A stretch of 64,000 bases of DNA from an uncultured Butyricicoccus sp. (GCA_910584935.1 CAJUDU010000007.1:1-64000); one strand, 5' to 3'. Counted from the stretch's first letter, positions 25,242 through 34,766 are shown. A program made the numbers and translations. Notes: generated by a model not told the origin, from the sequence alone.

Positions 25242-25961
25242 TTATACCGGATGCCTGTTTTTGATACGGGTTTCGGTCTGTCCAGTTGCCAAATCAATAT
25301 ACCGCACAAATAATGCAACTTTATTTTGTTTATTCATGGTGCTCCACAGCACTTCAGTAAACGCGTCAATGTTATCATGTTCCATACGGATACATTTTGG
25401 CTCGCCACGGAATGGCGGCAGCGGATCGCCGTCACACATATAGGTGTGCAGGAAATGCCCAAGCCCTGGCACCGGCTTATCATATTCATAAAAGAAACGC
25501 TTATTTGCGGTGCGGTCGGAGGTAAAGTTTTTCAGGATAGACAGGCAATATGAACCATCCTCATTGACTACCGCGGAAATGCGTGAAGTATAATGGGGCG
25601 CATCCGGCTCAAATTGGCGGGTACGCAGGGCTTCAAAATAGCTTTTGCCCTCTACCAGACAGTCCCGGATGGTATCAGTCTGGTCGCCATTGGTAACAAT
25701 GGTTTTGCCGCCCACGACACGCACCGGATGATAAATAATCAGGGATGGGTCAGTCAGCTTTGCCGGGTCAAATGCTTCGGTACGGATGCCATCTTCGGTT
25801 TCCACAAAAATACGGTTGCGGCTGTTTTCACTGCGTCCCATCAGAAAATACGCAATAACATTTTTCCGGTTGTCTGGGGTGCGTCCTAAAATAATGCCGC
25901 GCCCTGGATATGCGTTGCTTTGCAGTTCGTGTTCGATTTGGAATACATAATTTTGAAGCAT
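25242..25961 (-). CDS. IMP cyclohydrolase, PurO-like
   Basis: Proposed last step, FAICAR to IMP. The protein (239 aa) has the PurO/IMP_cyclohyd pattern first described in archaea: YPGRGIILGRT near residue 18, NRIF near 46, and a C-terminal GHFLHTYMCDGDP segment. It is unrelated to the MGS-like cyclohydrolase domain of PurH. Start at 25961 follows GAGGGG by 11 nt; the longer reading from 26072 overlaps purN and is rejected. The gene lies between purN and the AICAR transformylase, so the two together replace a bifunctional PurH. Likely but not proven by sequence alone. Confidence 0.85.
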   Translation of the reverse strand: MLQNYVFQIEHELQSNAYPGRGIILGRTPDNRKNVIAYFLMGRSENSRNRIFVETEDGIRTEAFDPAKLTDPSLIIYHPVRVVGGKTIVTNGDQTDTIRDCLVEGKSYFEALRTRQFEPDAPHYTSRISAVVNEDGSYCLSILKNFTSDRTANKRFFYEYDKPVPGLGHFLHTYMCDGDPLPPFRGEPKCIRMEHDNIDAFTEVLWSTMNKQNKVALFVRYIDLATGQTETRIKNRHPV

Positions 25962-25987
25962 GGTTTTCTTGCCCCTCTTTCCTTTGT

Positions 25988-26611
25988 TTAGTTGGTAATT
26001 GTAACGCGTGCGCCCGCAATATGCAAACGTCCCTGACAAAACAGGGAAACCGCTTTGGGCAGCAGTTCCCATTCAGCTTCCCGCATGACACGTTTTTGCA
26101 GGCTTTCCGGCGTATCATCGGGCTGGACAGCCACTGCTTTTTGCAGGATAATTGCGCCGCCGTCGACAATTTCAGAAACAAAATGTACCGTAGCACCAGT
26201 TACCTGCACACCTTTTGCCAGCGCCGCCTCATGCACGCGCAAACCATAAAACCCTTCCCCGCAAAAGGATGGGATTAATGATGGATGGACATTGATGACT
26301 TTGCCAGACCAGTCCCGGCAAAATGATTCAGGTAGCACAGTCATAAATCCGGCGAGGACAACCAGCCCTGCGCCAAGCTGGGTCAGCAGTTCATGGAGCG
26401 CCGCGCCATAACGTTCCGCGCTGTCATAATCGGCACGGCGCAGCACATAGGATGGGATAAATGCGTGTTTTGCGCGTTCCAACGCATACGCATTGGGATT
26501 GGATGATATTACAGCACAGATTTCCCCATCCCGGATATCCCCACGCGCCTCCGCATCAATCAGCGCTTGGAGGTTTGTGCCTCCGCCGGATACCAGGACT
26601 GCAATTTTCAC
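25988..26611 (-). CDS. purN: Phosphoribosylglycinamide formyltransferase
   Basis: GAR transformylase using formyltetrahydrofolate. Motifs are VSGGGTNLQ (about 8-16), the catalytic INVHPSLIPSF (with His) and the C-terminal GATVHFV...D segment. Length is 207 aa. I chose the GTG at 26611, 6 nt after an AGGTG site, which gives the standard N terminus KIAVLVSGGG; the GTG/TTG codons at 26620 and 26617 are alternatives. Confidence 0.95.
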   Translation of the reverse strand: MKIAVLVSGGGTNLQALIDAEARGDIRDGEICAVISSNPNAYALERAKHAFIPSYVLRRADYDSAERYGAALHELLTQLGAGLVVLAGFMTVLPESFCRDWSGKVINVHPSLIPSFCGEGFYGLRVHEAALAKGVQVTGATVHFVSEIVDGGAIILQKAVAVQPDDTPESLQKRVMREAEWELLPKAVSLFCQGRLHIAGARVTITN

Positions 26612-26652
26612 TGACAACACCTACTTTCTATGGTGATAAAGGTCTTTTTGCA

Positions 26653-27690
26653 TTATTTTAAGGTAATGCCGCGTTCGCCGTGTACAGTTTCGCCGAGGAT
26701 ATAGGCGGATTCACCGGCTTCCGCAAGAGCGGATAATGCTTTGTCCACGTCGGTTTTAGCAACAGCTGCAACCAGCCCGATACCCATATTGAATGTATTA
26801 TACATATCGCGTTCCGGAATTTTTCCGGCTTTCGCAATCACATCAAAGACCGCTGGCACAGGCGCCGCAGACTTGTCAATATTTGCATGAATGCCTTCAC
26901 ACAGCATACGCGGGATATTTTCATAAAAACCGCCGCCTGTAATATGGCTGAGGGCTTTGACATCGGCAGACGCCGCCAGTTTTTGCACCGCTTTGACATA
27001 AATCCGTGTCGGCGTCAGCAGTTCTTCACCGAGAGTCTTTCCAAACTCATCCATATAACGGCTGACCGATTTTTCATTGATGCCAAGTGTTTTTCGTACC
27101 AGTGAATATCCATTGGAATGCACACCAGAAGAAGCAACACCAATAATGACATCACCTGCCTGCAACCGGCTGCTGTCAATCATTTTGGGTTTATCAACCA
27201 TGCCGACCGAAAAACCAGCAACATCATATTCATTTTCAGGATAAAATCCAGGCATTTCGGCGGTTTCACCGCCAATTAAGGCGCAGCCTGCCTGCCGGCA
27301 GCCTTCGGCAATGCCGGAAACAATGGACGCAACCCGTGCTGGGATATTTTTACCTACCGCAATATAATCCAAGAAAAATAGTGGCTGTGCTCCGCAGCAG
27401 GCAATATCATTGACACACATCGCAACCGCGTCAATGCCAATGGTGTCATGTTTATCCATGAGGAATGCAAGTTTTAACTTTGTGCCGACACCATCTGTAC
27501 CGGAAACCAGCACCGGTTCTTCCATCCCTTTGATATCTGGCGCAAATAATCCGCCAAATCCGCCAAGGCTACCAATGACACCTGGAATAAATGTGCTTTC
27601 TACCATAGGTTTCATCAGTTTAACTGATTCATATCCAGCGGTAACGTCAACACCAGCGGCTTTATAGCTTTCAGAACGGCTTTCAGTCAT
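26653..27690 (-). CDS. purM: AIR synthetase
   Basis: Phosphoribosylformylglycinamidine cyclo-ligase. It shows the ATP-binding SGTDGVGTKLKLA (about 63-75), GGETAEMPG and GGGFYENIPR. At 345 aa it is full length. Its ATG overlaps the purF stop by 4 bp, so it is translationally coupled. Confidence 0.96.
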   Translation of the reverse strand: MTESRSESYKAAGVDVTAGYESVKLMKPMVESTFIPGVIGSLGGFGGLFAPDIKGMEEPVLVSGTDGVGTKLKLAFLMDKHDTIGIDAVAMCVNDIACCGAQPLFFLDYIAVGKNIPARVASIVSGIAEGCRQAGCALIGGETAEMPGFYPENEYDVAGFSVGMVDKPKMIDSSRLQAGDVIIGVASSGVHSNGYSLVRKTLGINEKSVSRYMDEFGKTLGEELLTPTRIYVKAVQKLAASADVKALSHITGGGFYENIPRMLCEGIHANIDKSAAPVPAVFDVIAKAGKIPERDMYNTFNMGIGLVAAVAKTDVDKALSALAEAGESAYILGETVHGERGITLK

Positions 27691-29141
27691 AATTCCAACT
27701 CACTTTCAAACATATTCTTGTCAACTTGTTCAGGGACTTCCATAGGATAAGTGCCGCTGAAACAGGCATCACAAAAACCTAACTTGCAGTTTAACGCAAT
27801 TCGGCGGGCAGCTTCCAGCGACAGGAACCCTAAACTATCCGCCCCGATAATCTCCCGCATTTCTTCCACTGTGCGCCCATGCGCTAATAATTGGGTGCGC
27901 TCCGGAATATCGGTGCCAAAAAAACATGGATGCCGGAACGGCGGCGCGGAAATACGCAAATGGACTTCTAATGCCCCCGCGTCACGCACCAGTTTCACCA
28001 GCCGCGCACAAGTTGTGCCGCGGACAATGGAATCATCCACCATAATCACCCGTTTGCCGCTGACTGCTTCCCGCAGGGCATTGAGTTTTAACCGGACAGA
28101 GCGTTCCCGTTTGGACTGTCCCGGCTGGATGAATGTGCGCCCAATATAACGGTTCTTAATTAACCCGACACCATAGGGGATGCCAGAACATTTAGCATAA
28201 CCGATTGCGGCAGGAATGCCGCTGTCAGGTACGCCAATGACCACATCCGCGCCAACAGGATGTTCAATCGAAAGATATTTGCCAGCTTCCTGCCGAGCAA
28301 GTTCTACCGACGCGCCATCAATGACAGAATCCGGACGGGCAAAATAAATGTATTCAAAAATACATGCCGCTGATGGACAGGTTTCATGGCAGTGCAGCGA
28401 ACGGATTTCCCCATTTTCAACAACAACAATTTCACCCGGTTCAATATCGCGGATAAACTCTGCGCCAAGCGCGTCCAGCGCGCAGGATTCCGACGCGAAA
28501 ATAATCGCGCCGCCTTGTCCGCGCCCCATGCACAGCGGACGCATTCCACGCGGGTCACGCGCCGCAATCAGTTTACGCGGCGACATAATACATAAAGAAT
28601 AGGCGCCTTTGACCACATCCATGGTATGCAGGACAGCTTCTTCAATCGAACCGTATTTGAGGCGCTCGCGCACAATGGTATAAACAAGCACCTCGGTGTC
28701 TGAGGTAGAGCGGAAAATACCACCAGTATTCTCAATTTCATGGCGAAGCTGACTCGCGTTGACCAGGTTGCCATTGTGCGCAACCGCTAAATTGCCTTTG
28801 ATATGAGTAATGGATAACGGCTGGGCATTTTCGCGGCGGGGTTCACCCGTTGTCGAATAACGCACATGACCGATTGCCATTTTACCCGGCATAGCATCTA
28901 AAATTTCCTGGCTGAAAACATCACTGACCAGCCCAATGTCTTTGTGACATTTGATTACACCGCGCCGGTTGACGGCAATGCCGCAAGCTTCCTGCCCACG
29001 GTGCTGAAGCGCAAATAATGCCGTATATGCCTCATGCGCAGGGCTAATATTGCAATCTTCCGGCACATAAATGCCAAATACACCGCATTCTTCATGCAGG
29101 GTATCGCCATTTGCCGGTAACTTTTTGATATGGTATTTCAT
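27687..29141 (-). CDS. purF: Amidophosphoribosyltransferase
   Basis: First committed step of purine synthesis: transfers ammonia from glutamine to PRPP. A short propeptide of 18 residues precedes Cys19 (EECGVFGIY), the N-terminal nucleophile of the glutaminase domain, so self-cleavage is predicted. The phosphoribosyltransferase domain carries the PRPP motif MVDDSIVRGTT (about residue 358). Cysteines at about 260, 410 and CDAC near 460 fit the [4Fe-4S] cluster of the Bacillus-type enzyme. It lies directly after a second PurF homolog that lacks the nucleophile. AAGGTG is placed before its ATG. Confidence 0.96.
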   Translation of the reverse strand: MKYHIKKLPANGDTLHEECGVFGIYVPEDCNISPAHEAYTALFALQHRGQEACGIAVNRRGVIKCHKDIGLVSDVFSQEILDAMPGKMAIGHVRYSTTGEPRRENAQPLSITHIKGNLAVAHNGNLVNASQLRHEIENTGGIFRSTSDTEVLVYTIVRERLKYGSIEEAVLHTMDVVKGAYSLCIMSPRKLIAARDPRGMRPLCMGRGQGGAIIFASESCALDALGAEFIRDIEPGEIVVVENGEIRSLHCHETCPSAACIFEYIYFARPDSVIDGASVELARQEAGKYLSIEHPVGADVVIGVPDSGIPAAIGYAKCSGIPYGVGLIKNRYIGRTFIQPGQSKRERSVRLKLNALREAVSGKRVIMVDDSIVRGTTCARLVKLVRDAGALEVHLRISAPPFRHPCFFGTDIPERTQLLAHGRTVEEMREIIGADSLGFLSLEAARRIALNCKLGFCDACFSGTYPMEVPEQVDKNMFESELEL

Positions 29142-29178
29142 TTTAGGGGTTCACCTTATTGAGTAAGAGAGGATTTTT

Positions 29179-30600
29179 TTATTCTTTGCCATTCCAGCAG
29201 TAGGTACAAACCTGGCTGCGGTCTAATCCAATGGATTCCAGCAAACCTTCCAGCGATTGATAACCAAGCGAATCAAACCCAAAATCCTCACAGATTTTTT
29301 TCAGCATACATTGTCCGCGTTTGGTATCCGCATCTGCATATTCTTCCAAATGCTTTGTGCCTTCTTCGCCTTCCAGCGCGTGGATGGTACGGCGGGAAAG
29401 CAGTTCCATTTCAGAATTAGAGGACGAAAAGTTCAGATATTTGCAGCCATACATAATCGGCGGGCAAGCTGAACGCATATGCACTTCTTTTGCACCGGAG
29501 GCATATAGGAAATCAATGGTTTCCCGGAGCTGTGTGCCGCGGACAATGGAATCATCCACAAAAAGCAGTTTTTTGCCTTCAATCAGTTCAGGTACAGGGA
29601 TTTGCTTCATTTTTGCCACTTGATTGCGCACATCTTGGTTGGTTGGCATAAAAGAACGAGGCCAAGTCGGCGTATATTTGATAAACGGGCGCGCAAATGG
29701 CACATGGCTGGCATTGGCATAACCAATGGCGTGCGGGATGCCGCTGTCTGGTACACCAGCAACATAATCAATATCCTGCGCAAGTCCACGTTTTTGGTCA
29801 AGCTCGGCAAGGAACGCGCCATTGCGGTAACGCATGACTTCGACATTTACCCCTTCATAGTTGGAGTTTGGATAACCATAATATGTCCAAAGGAAGGAAC
29901 ATATTTTCATTTGCTGCCCTGCCGCGGACAAAGTCTGCCAGCCATCGGCAGTCACTTTGACAACTTCACGGGGACCAAGTTCATACGCGTCCTCATATCC
30001 TAACTTATGGTAGGCAAATGATTCAAAGGAAACGCAACAGCCATCGTCATTCTGCCCGATTAACACAGGCAGCCGCCCCATCTTATCACGCGCCGCAATA
30101 ATGCCGTCAGGCGTCAGCAGCAGAATTGTAGCAGAACCATCGATTAATTCCTGGGCATGTAAAATACCGGAAACCAAATCGGATTTCTGGTTGATGAGGG
30201 CAGCAATTAATTCCACTTGATTGACTTTGCCAGAACCCATCGCCATAAACTGATGCCCATGGTCAGAAAAATATCGGGCAACCAATTCCTCATCATTATT
30301 GATGATACCAACCGCCGTAATCGCATACAGCCCTAAATGTGACCGCACCAGCAAAGGCTGTGGATCGGTATCGCTGATACAGCCAATGCCGCTGCACCCG
30401 CTGAAATTCTGAATATCCTTTTCAAACTTTGTGCGAAACGGTGTATTTTCGATATTATGGATTTGACGCTGGAACCCTTTTTCGCGGTCATGGATAATCA
30501 TGCCGCCGCGCCTGGTGCCAAGATGCGAATGGTAATCAACACCGAAAAATATATCAAGCACACAATCCCGCTTTGAAATTGCGCCGAAAAATCCTCCCAT
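29179..30600 (-). CDS. PurF homolog lacking the glutaminase cysteine
   Basis: A 473-aa homolog of amidophosphoribosyltransferase in tandem with a normal purF. The phosphoribosyltransferase domain retains the PRPP-binding LFVDDSIVRGTQ (about residue 350). The N-terminal glutaminase-like domain begins MGGFFGAIS where active enzymes have MCGIFGI; the catalytic Cys is replaced by Gly, and no propeptide is present. It would therefore use free ammonia or work with another subunit, or be a regulator. Such paralogs are present in some Clostridia and Bacteroidetes. The start at 30600 follows AAGGAG by 10 nt. The C terminus ends YCWNG with several Cys. Confidence 0.88.
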   Translation of the reverse strand: MGGFFGAISKRDCVLDIFFGVDYHSHLGTRRGGMIIHDREKGFQRQIHNIENTPFRTKFEKDIQNFSGCSGIGCISDTDPQPLLVRSHLGLYAITAVGIINNDEELVARYFSDHGHQFMAMGSGKVNQVELIAALINQKSDLVSGILHAQELIDGSATILLLTPDGIIAARDKMGRLPVLIGQNDDGCCVSFESFAYHKLGYEDAYELGPREVVKVTADGWQTLSAAGQQMKICSFLWTYYGYPNSNYEGVNVEVMRYRNGAFLAELDQKRGLAQDIDYVAGVPDSGIPHAIGYANASHVPFARPFIKYTPTWPRSFMPTNQDVRNQVAKMKQIPVPELIEGKKLLFVDDSIVRGTQLRETIDFLYASGAKEVHMRSACPPIMYGCKYLNFSSSNSEMELLSRRTIHALEGEEGTKHLEEYADADTKRGQCMLKKICEDFGFDSLGYQSLEGLLESIGLDRSQVCTYCWNGKE

Positions 30601-30682
30601 AAAGCAGATACTCCTTTTCTTTCACCCGCTGCCCTGTATCAAAGGCATTTTTGTGCTTTTCTTTCTTTACGACACACATCCT

Positions 30683-31393
30683 TTATTCTGCCATCAGGCG
30701 GCGCATAATCTCCTGGTACGCTTCTTCTACACCGCCCATATCGCGGCGGAAACGGTCTTTGTCCAGTTTTTCTTTGGTATCTTTATCCCACAGGCGGCAG
30801 GTATCCGGTGAAATCTCATCGGCAAGGATGATTTTCCCATCCGGTGTTTTGCCGAATTCCAGCTTGAAATCCACCAGAATCACATTCAGTTTGTCAAAGT
30901 ATGCTTTCATCACTTCATTGACTTTGAATGCCATCGACTGGATATTTTCAATTTCTTCACGGGTTGCCAGCTTTAAAGCAAGCGCATGATAGTCATTGAT
31001 TAATGGGTCGCCGAGATCATCGTTTTTATATGAAAATTCGATGGTCGGCTGGTCAAATGCAATGCCTTCCTCTACACCATAACGCTTTGCAAAGGAACCC
31101 GCTGAAATGTTGCGGATAATCACTTCCAGCGGTACGATGGAAACTTTTTTGACCACGGTTTCGCGTTCGCTGAGCTGCTCTACAAAATGGGTCGGCACGC
31201 CCTGCTTTTCAAGAAGCTGAAACATATGGTTGCTCATCACATTGTTAATGACGCCTTTGCCCGTAATGGTACCCTTTTTTTCACCATTGAATGCGGTAGC
31301 ATCATCTTTATAATCCACAATGCACAGGTTTGCATCATCTGTTGCAAAGACTTTCTTTGCTTTGCCTTCGTAAAGCTGTTCTTTTTTCTGCAT
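30683..31393 (-). CDS. purC: SAICAR synthetase
   Basis: Ligates aspartate to CAIR. It has [14 protein letters not shown] at the N terminus, and SPDTCRLWD with KDRFRRDMG near the C terminus, hallmarks of PurC. At 236 aa it is full length. The ATG at 31393 gives the standard N terminus and follows AAGGAG by 12 nt; the longer in-frame reading overlaps purE. Confidence 0.96.
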   Translation of the reverse strand: MQKKEQLYEGKAKKVFATDDANLCIVDYKDDATAFNGEKKGTITGKGVINNVMSNHMFQLLEKQGVPTHFVEQLSERETVVKKVSIVPLEVIIRNISAGSFAKRYGVEEGIAFDQPTIEFSYKNDDLGDPLINDYHALALKLATREEIENIQSMAFKVNEVMKAYFDKLNVILVDFKLEFGKTPDGKIILADEISPDTCRLWDKDTKEKLDKDRFRRDMGGVEEAYQEIMRRLMAE

Positions 31394-31448
31394 GGCTGTT
31401 TCATTCTCCTTTTTATGATACACAATCGCAAAAATCAAACGGATTTGT

Positions 31449-31940
31449 TTACTGATATTGTTTGCTGATTTTTTCATCCTTTTGACGGACTTCTTCTGCC
31501 ATATTTTGCTTGAACTGCATCAGCTTTTCCGCCAAATCCGCATCGGACAACGCTAAAATCTGCGCGGCAAGGATTGCGGCATTTTCCGCGCCGTCAATCG
31601 CGACGGTCGCAACCGGAATGCCTTTCGGCATTTGCACAATGGAAAGCAAACTATCCATACCACCCATTACACTGGTGCCCATGGGCACGCCAATAACCGG
31701 CAGGGTGGTATAAGCGGCAAGCACGCCACCTAAATGGGCTGCTTTGCCAGCCGCCGCAATGATGACGCCAAACCCATCCGCTATGGCATTTTTCGCAAGC
31801 GCTTCAGCGGCAGCAGGCGTGCGGTGCGCGGAAATCACACGCACATCAAATGGAATGTCAAAATCCTTCAGCTTGCTAATGCATTTTGCCATTACCTTCA
31901 GGTCGCTGTCTGACCCCATGACAATACATACTTTTTTCAT
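31449..31940 (-). CDS. purE: N5-CAIR mutase
   Basis: Converts N5-CAIR to CAIR, the first gene of the purine operon. It shows [10 protein letters not shown] (about 8-17), the catalytic SAHRTP (about 43) and [15 protein letters not shown]. It is 163 aa. The partner PurK is not seen here, which is compatible with class I enzymes lying elsewhere or with use of a class II type (not resolved). GGAGG lies 10 nt before its ATG at the end of a 300-nt structured leader. Confidence 0.95.
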   Translation of the reverse strand: MKKVCIVMGSDSDLKVMAKCISKLKDFDIPFDVRVISAHRTPAAAEALAKNAIADGFGVIIAAAGKAAHLGGVLAAYTTLPVIGVPMGTSVMGGMDSLLSIVQMPKGIPVATVAIDGAENAAILAAQILALSDADLAEKLMQFKQNMAEEVRQKDEKISKQYQ

Positions 31941-32242
31941 ATATCTAATAAACCTCCGGAGAAAAAATAACGAAACCCATTTCCATGGTAATCAAGTATT
32001 CCCGAACCCCTGATTTTCAGGATGTTCCAGCGAATGTCCCGCCAGCAAACTTGATTTCTGTGACCCATTTTCAAAACAAAATGCAGGATACGGCTGTATC
32101 CTGCATCACGTGTGCCTCATTTGAATGCAGAAATGCCTGCACGGGTGCTGTTAAAATGCTGCTGTCCATTGTCATCCATTAAAAAACAGATTTGCAGCAT
32201 CATCCCCAACCCCTTTCCAGCAGTACAATCTAGCATATTGAT
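31941..32242 (-). promoter_or_regulatory. Structured 300-nt leader of the purine operon
   Basis: From the promoter near 32249-32277 the transcript has about 300 nt before purE. In transcript order it holds a run TTCTGCATT (complement of 32124-32132), a stem GCAGGATAC/GTATCCTGC with a T-rich tail (32081-32106, see terminator), and a multi-stem structure closed by ATCAAGT arms (8-bp stem AATCAAGT at 31990-31997 with ACTTGATT at 32049-32056) enclosing CCTGA/TCAGG. I see no match to guanine, PRPP, ZTP or T-box motifs. Confidence 0.5.
32081..32106 (-). terminator. Intrinsic terminator inside the purE leader
   Basis: ATGCAGGATAC (32081-32091) pairs with GTATCCTGCAT (32096-32106); on the minus strand it is followed by TTTTGTTTTG. 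TTCTGCATT upstream could pair with GATGCAGGA and prevent it, an attenuator arrangement. Confidence 0.6.
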
Positions 32243-32248
32243 ATCCTT

Positions 32249-32277
32249 ATTTTAGCTGTCTTTGCGGCATAATTCAA
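32249..32277 (-). promoter_or_regulatory. Promoter of the purine operon
   Basis: On the minus strand TTGAAT (32277-32272), 17-bp spacer, TAAAAT (32254-32249). Confidence 0.65.
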
Positions 32278-32350
32278 GCATTTCCGGCAGTATTTCAAAA
32301 AATCATCGACTTGCCCAAAAGCACATAGGCATTTTTGCATGGGTTTGTTG

Positions 32351-34582
32351 TTATTTCTTTGCCTGTCCAATCAGCTCACGTGCGGCGGCTGGATTTTGGC
32401 GTTCCCGTTCCAATAACATTGCGGCGGTTTGCCGGACTTCGCTGTCCATCGCGCCGGAAACACATTCATCAATGAGTGGAATCAGTTTTTTAGCCGTTAC
32501 CTCACGGAGCTGAATACAAGTACGGTTGCCAATATATTTCAAAAACCCATCTACTTTAATATCATAACTCATGCCAATCACTGGCACACCAGCCGCGGCG
32601 GAAAACATCAGCGAATGCAGCCGAATGCCAATAACAGCTTTCATGCGTGCCAAAATACCAATGGTCATTTCAATGCTTTGGCGCTCGGTCAGCATATAAT
32701 ACGGGCAGTGAAGCTTGCTGCCTAAAATTTCAGCAGGCATTAAATCCGATGGGTATTCTATCGGCACAAACAATGGAATTAACCCATGCTTTTGATAGGC
32801 ATATTCCGCCGCCTGCACCACTTCGCCAATGACATCATCAAATCCTTTCCAGTAGCGCAGTCCAAACCCAAGATATTTTCCATCGGGCGGGATACCAGAT
32901 TTTTCAAGCGTATCACTGACCGCCGCTGCGGAAGCTGGTTTCAAAATAATCGTTGGGTCAGCGGAAAGGCGGATATCCGGCTTCACAATCCCCATGCGAG
33001 TTAGTTCCCCACGGGATAAATCATCGCGCAGCGTAATAATATCAACCGCACGGTTGATGGTACGCGCTGCCCGGCGGCGGTTACCCAGTTTGTTGATTGG
33101 CCCAATGCCACAGCCATACATCATGACTTTGCACCCAAATCGCTTTGCCTGGTCAAGCGTCAACAAATAATACCGCAGCGACCGCGTAGAAGTCACATCC
33201 TGCATTAAACTGCCGCCGCCATTGATATAAAGTGACGCATGGCGGAAACGGCGTAATACCTGGTCAATCCGGAAGGTATAAATCGCCCCGGTGCGGTAAA
33301 TCAAACGGGTTTCACGCGGACGGCGTGACATGACAGTAATTCGCCGGTCAGGGTCAATCTCCCGCATTTCCTGCACAATCGCTTTCAGGATTGCATCATC
33401 CCCCGCATTGCCTTTGCCATAAGCGCCACAAATCACAATGCCATCCCGTTTGTTTTTGGGGCGCGCAAACCGCCGGATAACCATACGATAATTTTCCTCT
33501 TGGGTGCGGCACATGGTGCGCAAGGAAAATTCTCGGTCAGCTTTTTCATATAAACGTGCGGCAAATAATCTCCGCTTTTCAGGGTCACGGGCAAAAGTCA
33601 GTAAATATTTAGTTAACGCTTCATGGTCTTTTGGCTCAAAAATAAATCCATTTTCCCCGGTATCAATTAACTCACTCATGCCGCCAACATCAGAACAAAT
33701 TGTCGCACAGCCTTCTCGGATGCCCTCTAAAATCGAATAGGGAAACGTTTCTGATACAGAAGTCAGCAAATTGATATCCATAGAGGCAAAAAACTTGTCC
33801 ACCGGTGAAACCCAACCGCAAAAGGTGACGCGGTTTGCAATGCCAAGGTCAGCCGCGAGCCGCCGGAGTTTGGGTTCATCCTCACCGTCACCAGCAAGGA
33901 ACAAACGTAAACGCGGTTCCTGTTTGACTGCGCCAGCAAATCCCCGAATACAAGTAAAAATATCCTTTACCGCTGTCAAACGGGCAGCAATTCCACATAA
34001 AATATCATCGGGGGCAATTTCCACCTGCCATGTATCCCGAATATACGCAGCACGGTCTAAATCACGGATTGGCTCAGTAAAATCCATCCCATTATAAATA
34101 ACACACATTCGTTCTGGGTCAAACCCACGGCTGATGAGTGTACGCGCCATGCGGTCAGCCACAGGCTGATAAAAATCCATAAACCGCAAGGCAATGGCAT
34201 TTAATGTGCCGCGGGTATATTGTTTGAATGGGGAACCCATATAATCCAACCGATAATCAGAATGCACGGTCGTCATTAATGGGATTTTGCGTTTTGCGCG
34301 CACCATTGCGCCAACCAAATTGGCTTTGGAACCATGGCAATGAATGACTTCCGGCTGAAATTCATCCACAAGCGCAAGCACTTTATCCCGGCAAGTATAC
34401 GGATTCATATATTCATAAACTTTGACATTTAATCCACGTGCGGCAGCTTCGGTTGGGAAAGGTCCATCACGGAAACTTACCAAGCATACATCATTTTGTT
34501 TGCTTAATGCCTGCACTAAAGTCATGATATGGGTTTTAGCGCCGCCCACGTCGCCGCCGCCCATCATCTGTAATATCCTCAT
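32351..34582 (-). CDS. Fused GT4 glycosyltransferase and CsaB-type polysaccharide pyruvyl transferase
   Basis: A 743-aa two-domain protein. The N-terminal half (about 1-370) is a GT-B glycosyltransferase with GGDVGGAKTH at the start, HCHG, and the donor-site segment SETFPYSILEGIREG. The C-terminal half (about 375-740) is a polysaccharide pyruvyl transferase: GNAGDDAIL, NGGGSLMQD, GIGPI and HSLMFSAAAGVP are typical of CsaB. CsaB adds ketal-pyruvate to the secondary cell-wall polymer, the group recognised by SLH domains, so this protein likely prepares the anchoring site for the SLH proteins at the start of the window. The fusion may couple sugar transfer and pyruvylation. Start ATG 34582 with GGAGG 5 nt upstream is preferred. 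Confidence 0.85.
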   Translation of the reverse strand: MRILQMMGGGDVGGAKTHIMTLVQALSKQNDVCLVSFRDGPFPTEAAARGLNVKVYEYMNPYTCRDKVLALVDEFQPEVIHCHGSKANLVGAMVRAKRKIPLMTTVHSDYRLDYMGSPFKQYTRGTLNAIALRFMDFYQPVADRMARTLISRGFDPERMCVIYNGMDFTEPIRDLDRAAYIRDTWQVEIAPDDILCGIAARLTAVKDIFTCIRGFAGAVKQEPRLRLFLAGDGEDEPKLRRLAADLGIANRVTFCGWVSPVDKFFASMDINLLTSVSETFPYSILEGIREGCATICSDVGGMSELIDTGENGFIFEPKDHEALTKYLLTFARDPEKRRLFAARLYEKADREFSLRTMCRTQEENYRMVIRRFARPKNKRDGIVICGAYGKGNAGDDAILKAIVQEMREIDPDRRITVMSRRPRETRLIYRTGAIYTFRIDQVLRRFRHASLYINGGGSLMQDVTSTRSLRYYLLTLDQAKRFGCKVMMYGCGIGPINKLGNRRRAARTINRAVDIITLRDDLSRGELTRMGIVKPDIRLSADPTIILKPASAAAVSDTLEKSGIPPDGKYLGFGLRYWKGFDDVIGEVVQAAEYAYQKHGLIPLFVPIEYPSDLMPAEILGSKLHCPYYMLTERQSIEMTIGILARMKAVIGIRLHSLMFSAAAGVPVIGMSYDIKVDGFLKYIGNRTCIQLREVTAKKLIPLIDECVSGAMDSEVRQTAAMLLERERQNPAAARELIGQAKK

Positions 34583-34720
34583 GGCAGCCTCCATCCGCCC
34601 TTTGCAAAAAAACGGGCGGCTCATTTCTATATTCCATTATACACATTTTTTCGTCCGGCGCAATGCCTAAGTATCTGGTTTGTGGCAGCGGGAGGGGATG
34701 GGGGCGCCAGGTTGGGCACC

Positions 34721-34766
34721 GGGGATGAGGAGAGTCCAGAGAGGGGAAGGGAACTCCCTTCCCCTC
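34721..34766 (+). repeat. Dispersed intergenic repeat, copy 2
   Basis: Shares about 30 bases with 10783-10816 read in the opposite orientation. It contains a perfect stem GAGGGGAAGGGA (34741-34752) with TCCCTTCCCCTC (34755-34766). Confidence 0.6.

Noticed and set aside
31941..32242. Guanine, PRPP or ZTP riboswitch before purE
   Set aside because: Their conserved core motifs are absent, so the leader is reported only as an unknown structured RNA.
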